DNA from: Gnomoniopsis sp. IMI 355080
Taxonomy: Eukaryota; Ascomycota; Sordariomycetes; Diaporthales; Gnomoniaceae
Length of the DNA stretch: 64,000 nucleotides
Assembly (NCBI GenBank): GCA_027946555.1
Contig: JAPEVC010000142.1
Span: forward strand, 1 to 64,000
Reading direction: 5' to 3'
Below, piece after piece: positions 23,101 through 34,163 of the stretch; within the stretch, counting starts at the first letter, position 1, and the number at the start of each line of letters is the position of its first letter. The notes beneath the pieces are model-generated. The model made no database searches. It worked only from the letters and a program-made list of their open reading frames with translations, and had not been told where the DNA came from. Made by a program: the position numbers and the translations under genes.

Positions 23101-25657
23101 ACGGGCCTGGATTTCGGCAGCAATTTGGTTGACGAGGGCCTTGGTCGGAGCCACATATACAAGGACACCGTCGTCGCTTGATTTCAGCACTTTCTTCATG
23201 GCATAGAAGGAAATAAATGTTTTTCCCGCGGACGTAGGAGCCACTACGAATGTGCTCTTGTCCGCATCAATGGAATCCAAGACTTTGCGCTGCCAGGCAT
23301 CTGGCTGGAACCCGCTGACTCGAGGATCGGGCGCGGGATCAAAGCTTCTCTCAAGAAATGGTCCGCAATGATCAAGCTGAAAATCGACAGTCGCCGGCTG
23401 CAGCTCCAGGGGTTTGTTGGCTCGGTCGAGCACGCTGTGGTATGGAAGGGGTCGGCCAGATGAGGACTCTTGGAGAGTTACTGGGTAGCCAAGGCCACTT
23501 GCGAAGGCCTTGGCCAGCTTAGCAGAGGATGGAGAAATGCTCTGATTGCCGAGATCTCGAATAATGGACCACATCAGCGCAGTTATGCCAGGACGTGCCC
23601 GGGAAGCTGGTCCCTCTTTCAGCAGCATAGCGGCCAGGACATTGCAAGCATAGACAGACACTTCAGCACCCACTGCGGCTTGGGCTTCAGTCGTTAGCCC
23701 ACGAAGATACTTGTTTACCTTTTGGTATCTCTTGACAAGATCATGCTCCTTTTCGAATAGACGACACTGGTCTTCCCATAAAAGCAGCGCACTATTGCCC
23801 TTGGCTTCAATCTTGCCCTTTTTCAGAGCTGCTGCATTCTCAAGCGCGAGCTCCTTTCCGCTCTTGGCTTTGCCCTTCTTACCACCACTAGGATTGGCCT
23901 TTGCAGGCTTTGGTTTCTTCATGTCGCTAACAAGCGTCCGGTCCGTCGCATCTGGCCCGACCACAATGGTTTCGGGATCGATGACTTTGCCAGCGGCGTT
24001 TGTCAGACTTGCTGAGTATTGAATATATGTGGCCATCCATTTTTGCTCGCTTCTCAGCTCCCACTTCGTCTTGGGGCGAGGAGGACGTTTGACGACAACA
24101 GAGTTGCGGGCGTTTTGCCAGTGAGACAATTCTCTGAAAAGCTTGGGCGCGGTTTCGTGCTCAGGTACCTCACTTGGTACGACTTGGATGTCCTGGAAGA
24201 ATTCGTCGAGAATGGGATGAGAGAAGGGCAGTACACTGCATTCAGAAACGGTCGACGAAGCAGCAGCTCCATTCTCGACGTGATCGGCGCTGACTTGCGC
24301 AGGGTTAAGGGGGGGAAGAGACGCGTCAATGTCAATACCAGTAAGTTGCTGGATTTTCTTTCCAAACTCATGAGCCTCGACAGCCAAGGCATGAGGCAAG
24401 GAGGGGGGCTTCGTTGACACGAGTTTCAGTAGTCTTCCGTCCAAGAGATCGAAAGAGTCCCATTCCAACTCGGTGGGTACATGCGCCAAGGCCGCGAGAC
24501 AGAACTTGGAGAATTCGGAGAGAAGGCCCGAGTCAGACTCTTGACTTGGGCTCTTCACTTTGTCAAAGGACCTCAGAGACAGAGGCAGCCGCCGAAGAAG
24601 GACCAGATGGCAAACATAGGCGGCAGACCAGCTGCTGAAAGCTTGAGGAGTCGTCTCGGGCGCCTTTGCCATTTCACAAAGCGCATAGAGCGCGGTTACT
24701 TCGCGAGAGGAAGGGACGCTGCTATCCTCCCATGGAGACCAGTTGTTGATGGCGTTTTGAGCATCATCGTACGAGCCCTGAGCTTGAGACACGGCCGTAC
24801 CTTGTCCTGGTTGCGGAAGAAAAGCATCGAGCTGCTTCCAGGAGGTAGACGGGGAAACAATGGAGCAATTGACCTGATGAATCGAATTTAGCACATCAAG
24901 TAAAGGAGAAACAAACACAGAATATTGGGCTTATGGATTTATCCCCACGTACCTTTGAGCTGACAAACTCGATATGGTTGATAAACGCCACACTGTGTCC
25001 GTGAAGGCCAAGTGCATGGGCGATACTGAGATGCGCATCACCAATCTCGTCAGAGCAAATCCCCGAAGCCTTACCACCGAGACATAAGAAGAAATGCAGA
25101 GCATTGTTCTCAAGATACTCCTGAAATTGGCTGTCCTGCAGGTTTGCAAACTCAAGGGAGAACTGGTCACTCTGGGAGCTCGAGTCAGAGCCCGGAACGC
25201 CGAGGTGCAGCCTTTGCAGATGACGTATGACAACAGCCCGTGTCAATATGAACTTGGTGGTGATGTCGTCGTGAAGATTTCCGGGCGAGCAAAGCTCACG
25301 ATAGTCTTCGAACCAGACCACGTGAAAGTTGCAGCCACGCTCCTTGAGCTTCTGGAGGAAGCTCTCGACCGCGTAGACAGCGTGCAGTAGCTGGAAGCCG
25401 TCTGCGGTGGGGTATTAGCGATGAGAAATTTCATAGTTCTTGTCATTTGGAGGGGAGGTAAGCATCGCTTATAATCACATACCTGTGAGGTCGACGCGAG
25501 CCTCACTGAGGCAATGGAGCAATAGGGCCTCGCCATGGATGGCAAACAATTCCTTGCCGGCAAAATCACCGACCAGGTCAACTTTCAGCGGCCTGAGGGC
25601 ATCGTACCAAGCGTTGAGCTCTGTACGAGCCGTGTCGGAGCCTTGAGAGGGCGCCAT
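20170..25657 (-). CDS. DDX60-like superfamily 2 (Ski2-like) DEVH-box helicase
   Basis: Three minus-strand exons, 25657-25483, 25401-24953 and 24873-20170, give 1775 aa, matching the large DDX60-type proteins (about 1700 aa). Helicase motifs are intact: Walker A APTSAGKT (about residue 752), motif Ia YVAPTKALVNQ, DEVH box FDEVHCIGQ (about 863), motif III ALSATVG (about 890), and motif VI QAAGRAGRRG (about 1284). A Lys-rich linker (KKGKAKSGKE) lies in the N-terminal half, and an acidic region plus a KKVKKKK patch lie near the C-terminus. The N-terminal about 350 residues correspond to the PIN-like region of this family. The vertebrate relative is an interferon-induced antiviral factor; fungal members are poorly characterised and probably act on RNA. 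Introns are 81 and 79 nt. The first two exons are needed to start the protein, since the long frame has no plausible ATG of its own upstream of the domain. Confidence 0.9.
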
Positions 25658-26660
25658 GTTTGCTTATGTCGTTGGGTGGCGTCCGTTGGGTGGTTGCGGA
25701 CGGTGGTGTGCAGGTCGCAGGATTGGAAGGCTGCCAGAGCTCGGGCAGGCTGTGACGTTGTCCTTAGGCAACCTTTAGCTCGAGCTTGTTTGCCCACTGC
25801 AGATATAAGTGGGCCCTGGAGCTGCCAGGTGAAACTCGAACGAGCAAAGTCCATTTGTAAACAAACACTTGGTGAAACTGAAAGGAAAAAAAAAGACGAA
25901 TAAATTTTAAGCTATATTACTCACCCAATCTCATATCACAGCGAAGTCCCTTTCACTCAAGTACACTTACCCAAACGCACAGCTCATATTGTTTCAACTA
26001 GACCCGTCCATAGAACAGGAGTCTAGAGGAAGGTTCAACATATTTATCATCCCCCCCCCCCATTTGGAAGCAGATTACTTAGGTGACTGTCATACAATGA
26101 TTTCCTGAGAAGTTGTGACTTCGCTGCATCCAGATGCAATTTGCCCGCAGGTCGTTACATGAGGCTGTGGCCTTCCCGATCTGGAAGGGCAAGGACAAGG
26201 CTGAAATCCTGCCGTTCTACCAGGAAACCCATGGCGTGTACACAGGGCATGCCTCCTTGGAATTCGATCTCGCTCGAAACCCGGCCCCAAATACATGTTC
26301 AAATCCCCCAAAAAGGGTCTTTGGTTCACGCTGGTATTGTATCAGTCAATGTGTCCTCGGGCTATAGAACAGAAGGTCTACCACAATATCTAAGCAGGTG
26401 TTGCAACGGGTGAAGTCTCTTGTTTAGTGGGCAACGTGATTGATTTTTTCAGTGTACGACGCAAAGCCTCATGAAGCTGTGGTCTTTTTTTGGGCGGGCG
26501 AGGTTATCAAGTCTGGTAATAATGGGTCGAAATTGGGTTTTCTTCTTCTTTGCATATTGGATGCCAAGATGCTCAATCCACAACACTGCAAGGCTTTTCT
26601 TGATATCTATGAGCCAACATCCCGCATCAAGTCTATCTTCTTTTCGAACCCCTTTCATCT
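25658..26660. other. Intergenic: helicase promoter and LeuRS 3' region
   Basis: No supported gene. A C10-12 tract lies near 26049-26060. The plus-strand frames around 26134-26413 have no recognisable product. Confidence 0.55.
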
Positions 26661-29600
26661 TTAACCTTCATAGTTTTCAAACATGAAGCTTGGCGCCCCA
26701 GGCACAGCATTGTCCGCGAGAGAAGCCGTAATCTCCACATCCTTGCCGCCGTTGGTCAGGTCCTTGCCCTTCTTCGTACCCTCCTCGACCTTGACTACCA
26801 CAATCTTGCCAAAGCCAGTCGTGCGCTTCAGCCCAGCCACCATGTTGAGCAGCGTAGCCTGCTCGTCGAAACCAAGCTTGCGGTTCAACACAACACTCGC
26901 GTCCTCGCCCGCCTCCAGGCGCTTCTGCAGCTGCTTGACAAAGGGCATTGCTTTCTTAGCCTCGCCGGCCTTCTTGATGAATTCATTGAGAGCTTTCTCG
27001 TCCTTGACGCTGTTGGCAGTGCTGTCCCAGTGCTCGCGTAGGACGTCAATGTACTTTTCTTGCCAGGCAGGAAACCTGTCGCTTGTGAAAACGCTATACG
27101 GTAGAGCCAGTCAGTGAAAACGCTCGCACTATTATTTGGATGAAGGGTGTAACTCACGTCAGCATCTTGGGCTTCTTAGGATCATATGATACCTCCTTGC
27201 CCTTTGCCTTCTTTTTGAGCTGCCCTGCCTCTGCACTGTTGATGTTGCTTGCCGTATGACGGACGTATTCTCTCGCTGCGGATAAGCCGAAGTCTGCAGC
27301 GGGCACTTCGGGCCACTGCGCCGACTGGATGGACTGGGGCTTCTTGAGAATCTCAAGCCAGATCCACTCGCACCAATGCGGCGCAATGACGGCCAGGACA
27401 AGAGCCTGCAGCTCAAAGTATCGGAATATCAGGTCCTTGTGCATCTTGATGCCCGCACCAGTGCAAGCCTCGCGGTAAAAGTCACGCGCCGAAGTGAAGT
27501 CGAACCACGCGGATTTCAGAGCCAGCTTGTAATTCGTTTCGCTGTACTCCTTCTTGGCCTCAGCCACCAGGACATTCATCTCGTTGTCGAACAGGGCATC
27601 TTGATAGGAGTTCAGAGGTCCGGTGCGCAATTCGGGATCCTTGGAGACTTCCTCGATCCACTCGCGGTTGTTGAACAGCCTCAGAACACCATTGTCAGCC
27701 ACGTCCTCCTCGAAATTGGCATCGGTCACGCCATCACCAGCATCAGCCAGGGCGATACGAGCGGCGTCGGCTCCGTATTTCTTGACCGTGTCGTCCAGTG
27801 TCATGAAGTTTCCAGTCGATTTGGACATCTTGGCGCCGTTCAGCATGAGATGACCGTTGGCACGCACGCCACGCGGCCAGTATTCTTCAGAGAAAAATGC
27901 AATGTGGTTATACAGGAAGAAGGTCAGGTGGTTAGGGATCAAGTCTTTGCCAGAAACCCGCACGTCCAGGGGGTACCAATATTCAAAGTCACGACGCATG
28001 CCCTCCAGCGTCTCCTTGGGGATCTTAGACTTGTTCACAAGCTCATCGGTCAATTCCGTCCTGCTGAAGACGTAGTCCCATACCTCGTCGATCATCTGCT
28101 CGGCAGTAATGTTACCCTTGCCTTTGTCTTTACCGAACAGGTCCGTGTGCAGCCATGGTACAATGGTGTAGTAGGCCATGTAAATAGTCGAGTCAGAGAG
28201 CGACTCAACCAGGAAATTCGGGTCGAACGGGAGCTTTGAGCCCAGACCATAGGTTCTCGCACACGCCCATTGATTGAGCCAGTTCAAGCAGCCGACAAAG
28301 GCATTCTTGACCTCAGAGGTGTAGGTCTGGAGACCACGTTGCACCCAGTCGATAGTCTGATCTCTCCATTGAGCCTCACCGTAGTCCAGGTACCACTGGT
28401 CCATTAGAGCCACAATACACTTGTCACCAGACCTGCTGACAACCTGGCCCTCCGGCTCAGCATAGGCGAAAGCCTCGCCGGCGGCAATAAGGTCGGCACG
28501 GACCTTGGGCTTGGCAGCCTCGACCTTCTCACCCTTATACTTGCCAACTAGAAGGGTACCCTGATAGTATCCCTCTTTGTATGCCAGTTCCTTGGCCTCA
28601 GCCAGCGGCTTGACGTCCTTGGGGGAGGCAATCTTGAGCTTTTCGACCAGCGTCTTGGCGCAGATGTCTCCGTACGTGGGAGTGGAGATGATGGGGAAAA
28701 TCTCTAACTCGGCCCACTCCTTCTTGATACCGTAGAAGTCGGCCTTCTTGGCTAGCTCTCGAACGGTGGCATAGTCGTCTGGTGAATCAGAGGGGACACT
28801 CGTTACCACACCGGTTCCCTTGCCCTCCAAAACCGTCTCCATGGGCAAAATGCGAACTCCATCCTTGTGGAGGGACAGAGGAGCGTTGACCAGGGTGCCT
28901 ATGCAGTCTGCGCCCTTTAGCTCGGCCAGCGAAGTCGGGACAGTACCATCGGCCTTCAGCAGACCTTGGAAGGCCATGTTTCGAGCGGCGCGATCGGTGA
29001 TGACATAGTATTCGTTGTCAGAGGCCTGGTAGATACCGTATGCAAGCTTCGGACCGACGTAGCATGAGGTCTGGCCGTACATGGTTTCTGGTCGCAGAGT
29101 CGCGGGGACGAAGAAGACGTCGGCACTTTCAGGCAGCTTGCCCTCGATGGCTTTGGCAGCATCGGGTGCCCATTCCAGAACTTTGAGTTTCAAAGCAGTA
29201 TACTCCTGAGGACCGACGCCTTCACCGTCACTCCGGTCGTGGTCCATACAAGGTTGGCCATCCTTGATGGAGTAGATCGTGTATCTCTTTCCAAACTTTA
29301 TTTTCTTCATCTCCCTAAGGCGGATCATCTGCCACCGCACGAATGCGTCATAGTAAGGGTTGGCGTCGGTTGTGACAAATTGTCTCCTCCAGTCTATCCT
29401 GCATCCCAGAGCAGTAAGGTCGCGTCTGCAGAGCGGCGGGAAGAATTCCAGCCAGTAGGAGGGGTCGGCAAAGCGGTGGATTTCGCTTCTTGGAATACCA
29501 ACAGCTTCCATAATCTGAAATTGGTATTTCATCTGTGCGATGTCAAGTGTGTCAGTCTTGACCAAATTGACTCTGTAGTGAGTGCGTGACTTACCTTGAT

Positions 29601-30143
29601 GGTCTTTGCATTCGCCTTGCCCTTGGTGGCTTTGAATTTGGTGACGTCCTCGTTCTTGGCCGGGACAGCTTTCGCACCGGTAGCAGGCTGTTCCTCCTCG
29701 ACCTCATCCTCCGCGTTGTATTTCTCGAAATCGGTGCCAAACTTCTTGACCTCATTCGCGATCTTGTCCGCACTGGCACGGATGGGCAGACCTGTGCAAT
29801 GGTATCCCTGGGGCCACAGAACCCTCTTTCCTTGCATGCGTTCCCAGCCGGCCATGAATTCAATCTTGGAATCGGAGAAGGCATGGCCCACGTGGAGGGT
29901 TCCGTTCATGTACGGGTAGGCAATGGTGCCGTAGAACTTGGGATACTTCTCGCGCAGCTCGGCTGGGGAGATGGAGTGTAAGGGGACATCGGTGGTAGAA
30001 GGGGCGTCGGCCTGGAAGAGCTTCTCTGACTCCCATTTCTGCTGAATTTGTTTTTCCCAGGCGACCAGCGTGTCACGCTTTTCCGTTCCCTTTAGCTCCT
30101 TCGTCTTGGAGACCGGAACGACGACCTGGCCAACGGCGGCCAT
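26661..30143 (-). CDS. leuS: Leucyl-tRNA synthetase, cytosolic
   Basis: Three minus-strand exons, 30143-29595, 29532-27158 and 27093-26661, join in phase to 1118 aa, the expected size of the eukaryotic cytosolic enzyme. It charges tRNA-Leu with leucine using ATP. Visible features are the class I HIGH motif as HVGH in YPYMNGTLHVGHAF (residues 84-87), a CP1 editing domain with TLRPETMYGQT, and the KMSKS motif in LNGAKMSKSTGN (about residue 749). The anticodon-binding and C-terminal domains follow. There is no mitochondrial presequence: the N-terminus is MAAVGQVVVPVSKTKELKG, so the cytosol is the likely site. Introns are 62 and 64 nt. Its start lies 407 bp from the divergent gene at 30551. Confidence 0.96.
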
Positions 30144-30550
30144 GTTGGGTGGTTGATTCGACGGTGCTGCTGTGTAGCCAATGCACTATGAATAGTTTCG
30201 TGTACTCAAAAAGTCTGTTGTCGGGCTTGGCTTACTCGAGGAGCTCCGTGCCGTCTTGCCGCAGGTCAAGGGGGTGAAAGTAGGTACTGAGGTTGAAAGA
30301 GGGAGATTGAGTCACTCGGGCAAATCTGCTGTCTTTCCCTCGGAGCTGGAGGGGCCAGCCAAAATTTCAGACAGAGCAGGCACCGCGGGGTTAGTGGGTC
30401 CAGTTTGATGCACGACAAGGGTCCCGTGCCGGGGTTGGCTGCACATCAAAAGTTAGCATCTCAACGACTCGCGGCGTGCGCTCACTCATTCACCGACGGC
30501 GCTCACGCACACCCTTCCGGGCTTCGCTATCCACAACGACGACGTATATC
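30144..30550. promoter_or_regulatory. Divergent promoter, LeuRS / small mitochondrial protein
   Basis: A 407-bp interval between the start codons of two divergent genes. It must contain both promoters unless one overlaps a gene. No specific binding site is claimed. Confidence 0.5.
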
Positions 30551-31094
30551 ATGTTGCGCACACTTGTACGGCGGGCTGCTCATCAGACCGAACAGACCGC
30601 GGCAGCATCAGAACCACAGAAGCACACCTCGCAATATGTTCAGCGCATGATAGCGCTCTACCCGCGCAAGAAGGTCTGGCCTCCAGACTTCAAGCGCCTG
30701 TCCCCCGAGGAGCGGCTGGGGTTCGAGAAACGGTACAAGCGAAGAATGGCGCTTGCGACAGCGAGTCCAAGATGGGTCAAGTTTACCAAAATGGCGCAGC
30801 TTTTCAGTATCGTTTGTAGGTTGAGACCCATGTCATGGAAGCTCGCATCATGACGCAGACATACTGACACGCTATGCAGCCGTTATCGTCTACTCAGTCC
30901 TCTTCATGGAATGGGATGGAGAGCACCAGCCGTTTCAAGATGTAGGTGTTTTACCACGTTGTATTTCGACATAAAGTTCAAGCTGACATGGTTCGCAGAT
31001 ACGGAAACAATTTTGGAACGCTCTTGGTGCCGACTATCAACCAGCAGCCCGGCCCGTAAAGACACAATCGAGTCTACCCCAGGCTCGGTCTTAG
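30551..31094 (+). CDS. Small single-pass, predicted mitochondrial membrane protein
   Basis: Three exons, 30551-30815, 30880-30941 and 30999-31094, join in phase to 140 aa. The N-terminus (MLRTLVRRAAHQTEQ) is Arg-rich and lacks acidic residues, like a mitochondrial presequence. A basic segment follows (PRKKVWPPDFKRLSPEERLGFEKRYKRR), then one hydrophobic helix spanning the first intron (AQLFSIVSVIVYSVLFMEW) and a short polar tail. The order suggests an inner-membrane protein with a matrix-facing N-terminus, but I do not recognise the family; it resembles small respiratory-chain accessory or assembly proteins only in size and layout. Without the two small downstream exons the protein would lose half its membrane helix and its tail. 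Introns are 64 and 57 nt. Confidence 0.75.
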
Positions 31095-31442
31095 CGAGGT
31101 ATTCTCTTGCTGCTTCGAGGCTATGGTGTCTGCATGATTCGGCGTTATGGTGGCTGGTAATACCCTGGGCATAGCATGTGTTGTAGATATGAGCCTCCAA
31201 ATATTCTTAGGTTGTCTCTTCCCACGAGCCAGAATCTGGTGACCAATGTTCCTTCAAGATTGGGGCAGATGACCGTCCCTTGCCGAAGCCAAAGGCTGGA
31301 CTCAGCATTGTAGCCCTATCCTTGAGTGTGGAAGCATCGTATGCTGTCGGGACCACAGGATATGAGCTGAACGGAAGGGCTTAATGTGATGCTCGCGCGC
31401 CACACGAGATCGTAACGACTGAGCACAAGAGACCAATCTCTC
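31095..31442. other. Convergent intergenic region
   Basis: Lies between the 3' ends of the small mitochondrial protein gene and the AP-3 sigma gene. Nothing else is seen. Confidence 0.5.
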
Positions 31443-32062
31443 TCATCTTCCAGCCCAGACGCCCATGCCTAACCCAGCACCAAGCCCACCACTCCTACTC
31501 TCATTGACTGGCCTCTTTGCTACCGTGCCTTGCGCTTTCACGCCCGCCACAATGCGATCCAAATTTGTCTCAATGACCACGCCGCCGACAATCATTTCAG
31601 CCAGTGTCGCATGTAAGCTCTCAAAGTTGAAGATCAGATCCAGCTCGCACACGTTTTCAAATAACTTGTCCAGTGCCTCGACGTAGACCTGGATAAGGTC
31701 AATCAACGCGAGCGGGCTCTCGGTCGAGGTTGATATGACAATGAAAAAGAGGGTAGCGTAGTGGCGGTAGGTGACGAGTGAGGGTACGTCGTTCTGCTGC
31801 TCTGTGGACGAGGAGTGTGAGGTGCCCGAGGCAGCGAGGAGGGGCGGAAGCGGGAGGAAGTTGCAAGAGCCGGAGGGTCGGTTGGAGACAAGGGTGAAGA
31901 TCTCGGATATTAGGCGTTGTTGAATCGAGGTGTCCTTGGAACGGGTCAGTGTACATTGCGACGAGGCAGAGCGTAACAAAGGAAGAGATGTACAAGCTGG
32001 GTGTAGAATTTGGTCAGCCGAGGTTGCCCTTGGCCGTTGAAAACTAGGAAAGCGTTGATCAT
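31443..32062 (-). CDS. aps3: AP-3 complex small (sigma) subunit
   Basis: Two minus-strand exons, 32062-31994 and 31934-31443, join in phase to 186 aa. The N-terminus MINAFLVFNGQGQPRLTKFYTQL is the clathrin-adaptor small-chain signature. The core (YRHYATLFFIVISTSTESPLALIDL, quoted here only in part) and ETNLDRIVAG are typical of sigma chains; the ELDLIFNFE segment fits AP-3 sigma. The protein is part of the AP-3 coat that sorts membrane cargo from the Golgi or endosomes to the vacuole. An Asn/Ser-rich insert around residues 45-70 (SGTSHSSSTEQQND) is longer than in many homologues. The 59-nt intron uses GTACAT as donor, which is slightly unusual, but the junction FYTQL-DTSIQQRL matches the family. 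Starts 432 bp from divergent frataxin. Confidence 0.92.
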
Positions 32063-32494
32063 CTTGGCGCTCTCAGTGTGATTCTGCTTTCCTAGGTCTT
32101 GGACCTTAGTCAAAAGAATAGTGCTGCTCTTGTGGTGAAGAGTAAAGGAGTGGATCTCGTCGCGTTTGTTTTGATGATGGCAGCGTAGAAGTTATTCAAA
32201 GGCCAAGGGTAACCCACCCGGCCGAATGACGCTGCGAGGGCTGGAGGGGCGGGTGACGCACAGACCAATATAGGTACCCCTGGAAAAGCTGGGGAAGATG
32301 GGGCCAGGATGGAAGCTCCACGGCAGTCTGGGTTATCGGGGAAGCTGCAACTTCCAATTCTCTGTCCGTCGTCCTTGCTGCACTATATTCTAGGCCCCCT
32401 CTTCAATCCCACACAGCCTCTCTCTCACACTATCACTTTCGCCTCTACACGTCCGAACAACTGCCAAAACCATAACTCCCACCGCAAAGTAATA
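32063..32494. promoter_or_regulatory. Divergent promoter, AP-3 sigma / frataxin
   Basis: A 432-bp interval between divergent start codons, pyrimidine-rich just upstream of the frataxin ATG. It presumably contains both promoters and 5' UTRs. Confidence 0.5.
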
Positions 32495-33177
32495 ATGACG
32501 AAACAATCCCTTTCAAAAGCCACGGGCCTCGTTGCCAGGAGCCTGCGCTCCTCGTCTCTGAGCGCAAGCCGCCGCGCGCCCTGGCGATCGTCAACCGTGT
32601 TCTCTCCAAAGGTCGCCGTTGCGGCCTTCTTCCCCCGCTCCAGATTCGTCTCAACAACCCCGGCACTATCAAAGGGAATCCTACCCGACAGCGACGATCC
32701 CGCCCCTCCCGATGTCCAAACGAGCACCGTCAAGGCCGTGCCCGCCGAGCTGTCGGACGAAGAGTACCACGCGCTGGCCGACGAGTACATGGACATCATT
32801 TGCAGCCGCCTGGAGGACATTGGTGAGAAGAACGCTGAGGTGGATGTCGAGTATTCGGTACGCGGCTCCCTTCCTCTCTTTCAACAAGCTTGATTGACCA
32901 ATTGACGTGAACTCTTCCGTAGGCCGGCGTCTTGAACGTCACCTTCCCCGACCTCGGCACATACGTAATCAACAAACAGCCTCCCAACAAGCAAATCTGG
33001 CTCTCATCGCCCAAGTCAGGCCCCAAGCGCTACGACTACGTCGTCTATGGTGAGGGCCAAGCCCAGAAAGAGGACACTGCCGTTGGCGACTGGGTGTATC
33101 TGCGCGACGGCTCCACCGTCAACCAGCTGTTCCGCGAGGAGCTCGACATCGACCTGGACCTGCCGCTGCCGCAATAG
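32495..33177 (+). CDS. yfh1: Frataxin, mitochondrial iron-sulfur cluster assembly protein
   Basis: Two exons, 32495-32857 and 32923-33177, join in phase to 205 aa. The first about 65 residues are rich in Arg and Ser (LRSSSLSASRRAPWRSS) and form a mitochondrial targeting sequence. The frataxin domain starts near LSDEEYHALADEYMD, an acidic helix that binds iron. It continues with EYSAGVLNVTFPDLGTYVINKQ, split by the intron, and NKQIWLSSPKSGPKRYDY, which matches the family's conserved sheet. Frataxin works in the matrix with the cysteine desulfurase and scaffold in Fe-S cluster synthesis. The family normally ends shortly after the LFREEL helix, as here. Beyond the TAG the same frame stays open for 61 more codons (see findings). 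The intron is 65 nt. Confidence 0.94.
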
Positions 33178-34163
33178 GGTGCGACGCAGCGCACAGGTGC
33201 TGGCGCGACAGTGCTCGGGGATGGTGTGGAGCCGGTACGGATCGAGACGTATGGGCAGGGGCATGGCATTGGGTCGGGCGAGGATATGACGGGTATTGGT
33301 CAGGCAAAGAAGCGCAACGTTGGGGGCACGGCCGAGACTACGAAGGCGAACAATAGCAAGTAGATCTCGGGGGTTTGTATGGTATACTGGCGTGGGCGTT
33401 TTCTGATTGAAAGGAAGCCGGGACAACGGGGCAGCAGAATCTTGCATTTCCACTCCGATTGAGGTCGTATTATTATGGGCACAGAGTTTCCTCGGATATG
33501 GACACGCCAGACGGTCTTACTACACAGCACAGCACGTAGCTGCTGTATGTTCTTGCGTTGTATTTCCTACAAAGCACACACAAGCATGGCATTTTCGGCT
33601 CTTGCAAGGGCCTATTTATTTGTCCTGATTCCAGACGAACAATTTCAATGTGTGACCTTCGTTACGCAGGTACACGCACTCTCTGTGGTACTCAGAGCGC
33701 GGTTAGAGCCCGCGATTAGAGCCCTCCTAGCCAGCATTAACTGTTACACCTCGAGCAGGTAGCCCTACTTGTCCCGACACAGCACACAAGGGATGATTTG
33801 CATTCTGGTGGCAGGTCGACCGACTTGCAGACGTAATTCAAGAAGTATACATTATGAGTAATGAATGCTCGCTTGCTCTTCATTCCAAAGACTTTGAATT
33901 CTATATCCTCGCATGAAACAAAGTCTGCCTCTCATCGGCCTTGTCCATGCCATGCTTGACTCCTTACCAAAACAAGTCTCTGTGTGGCGTTTGATCCAGG
34001 GCCTCAACTCGCCATGATATGTTCCGACAAACTCTGTAATGCATTAGACGATAGCATCCATCTGTAAATAGTGTATCGAGCGTCTCCAACCAGATGAAAG
34101 CCACAGCCTCCTCAACTCAACTAGGCGCATTTGCTCCCTCCAATCTTTCCCCGTTTGAGAAGG
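33178..34163. other. Convergent intergenic region with open extension of frataxin frame
   Basis: Positions 33178-33363 continue the frataxin frame past its TAG for 61 codons to a second TAG. The rest is probably 3' UTR of frataxin and of the EDE1-like gene. No independent gene is supported. Confidence 0.55.

Noticed and set aside
27376..28239. 287-aa plus-strand open frame
   Set aside because: Antisense of the leucyl-tRNA synthetase core, which is firmly identified by its motifs.
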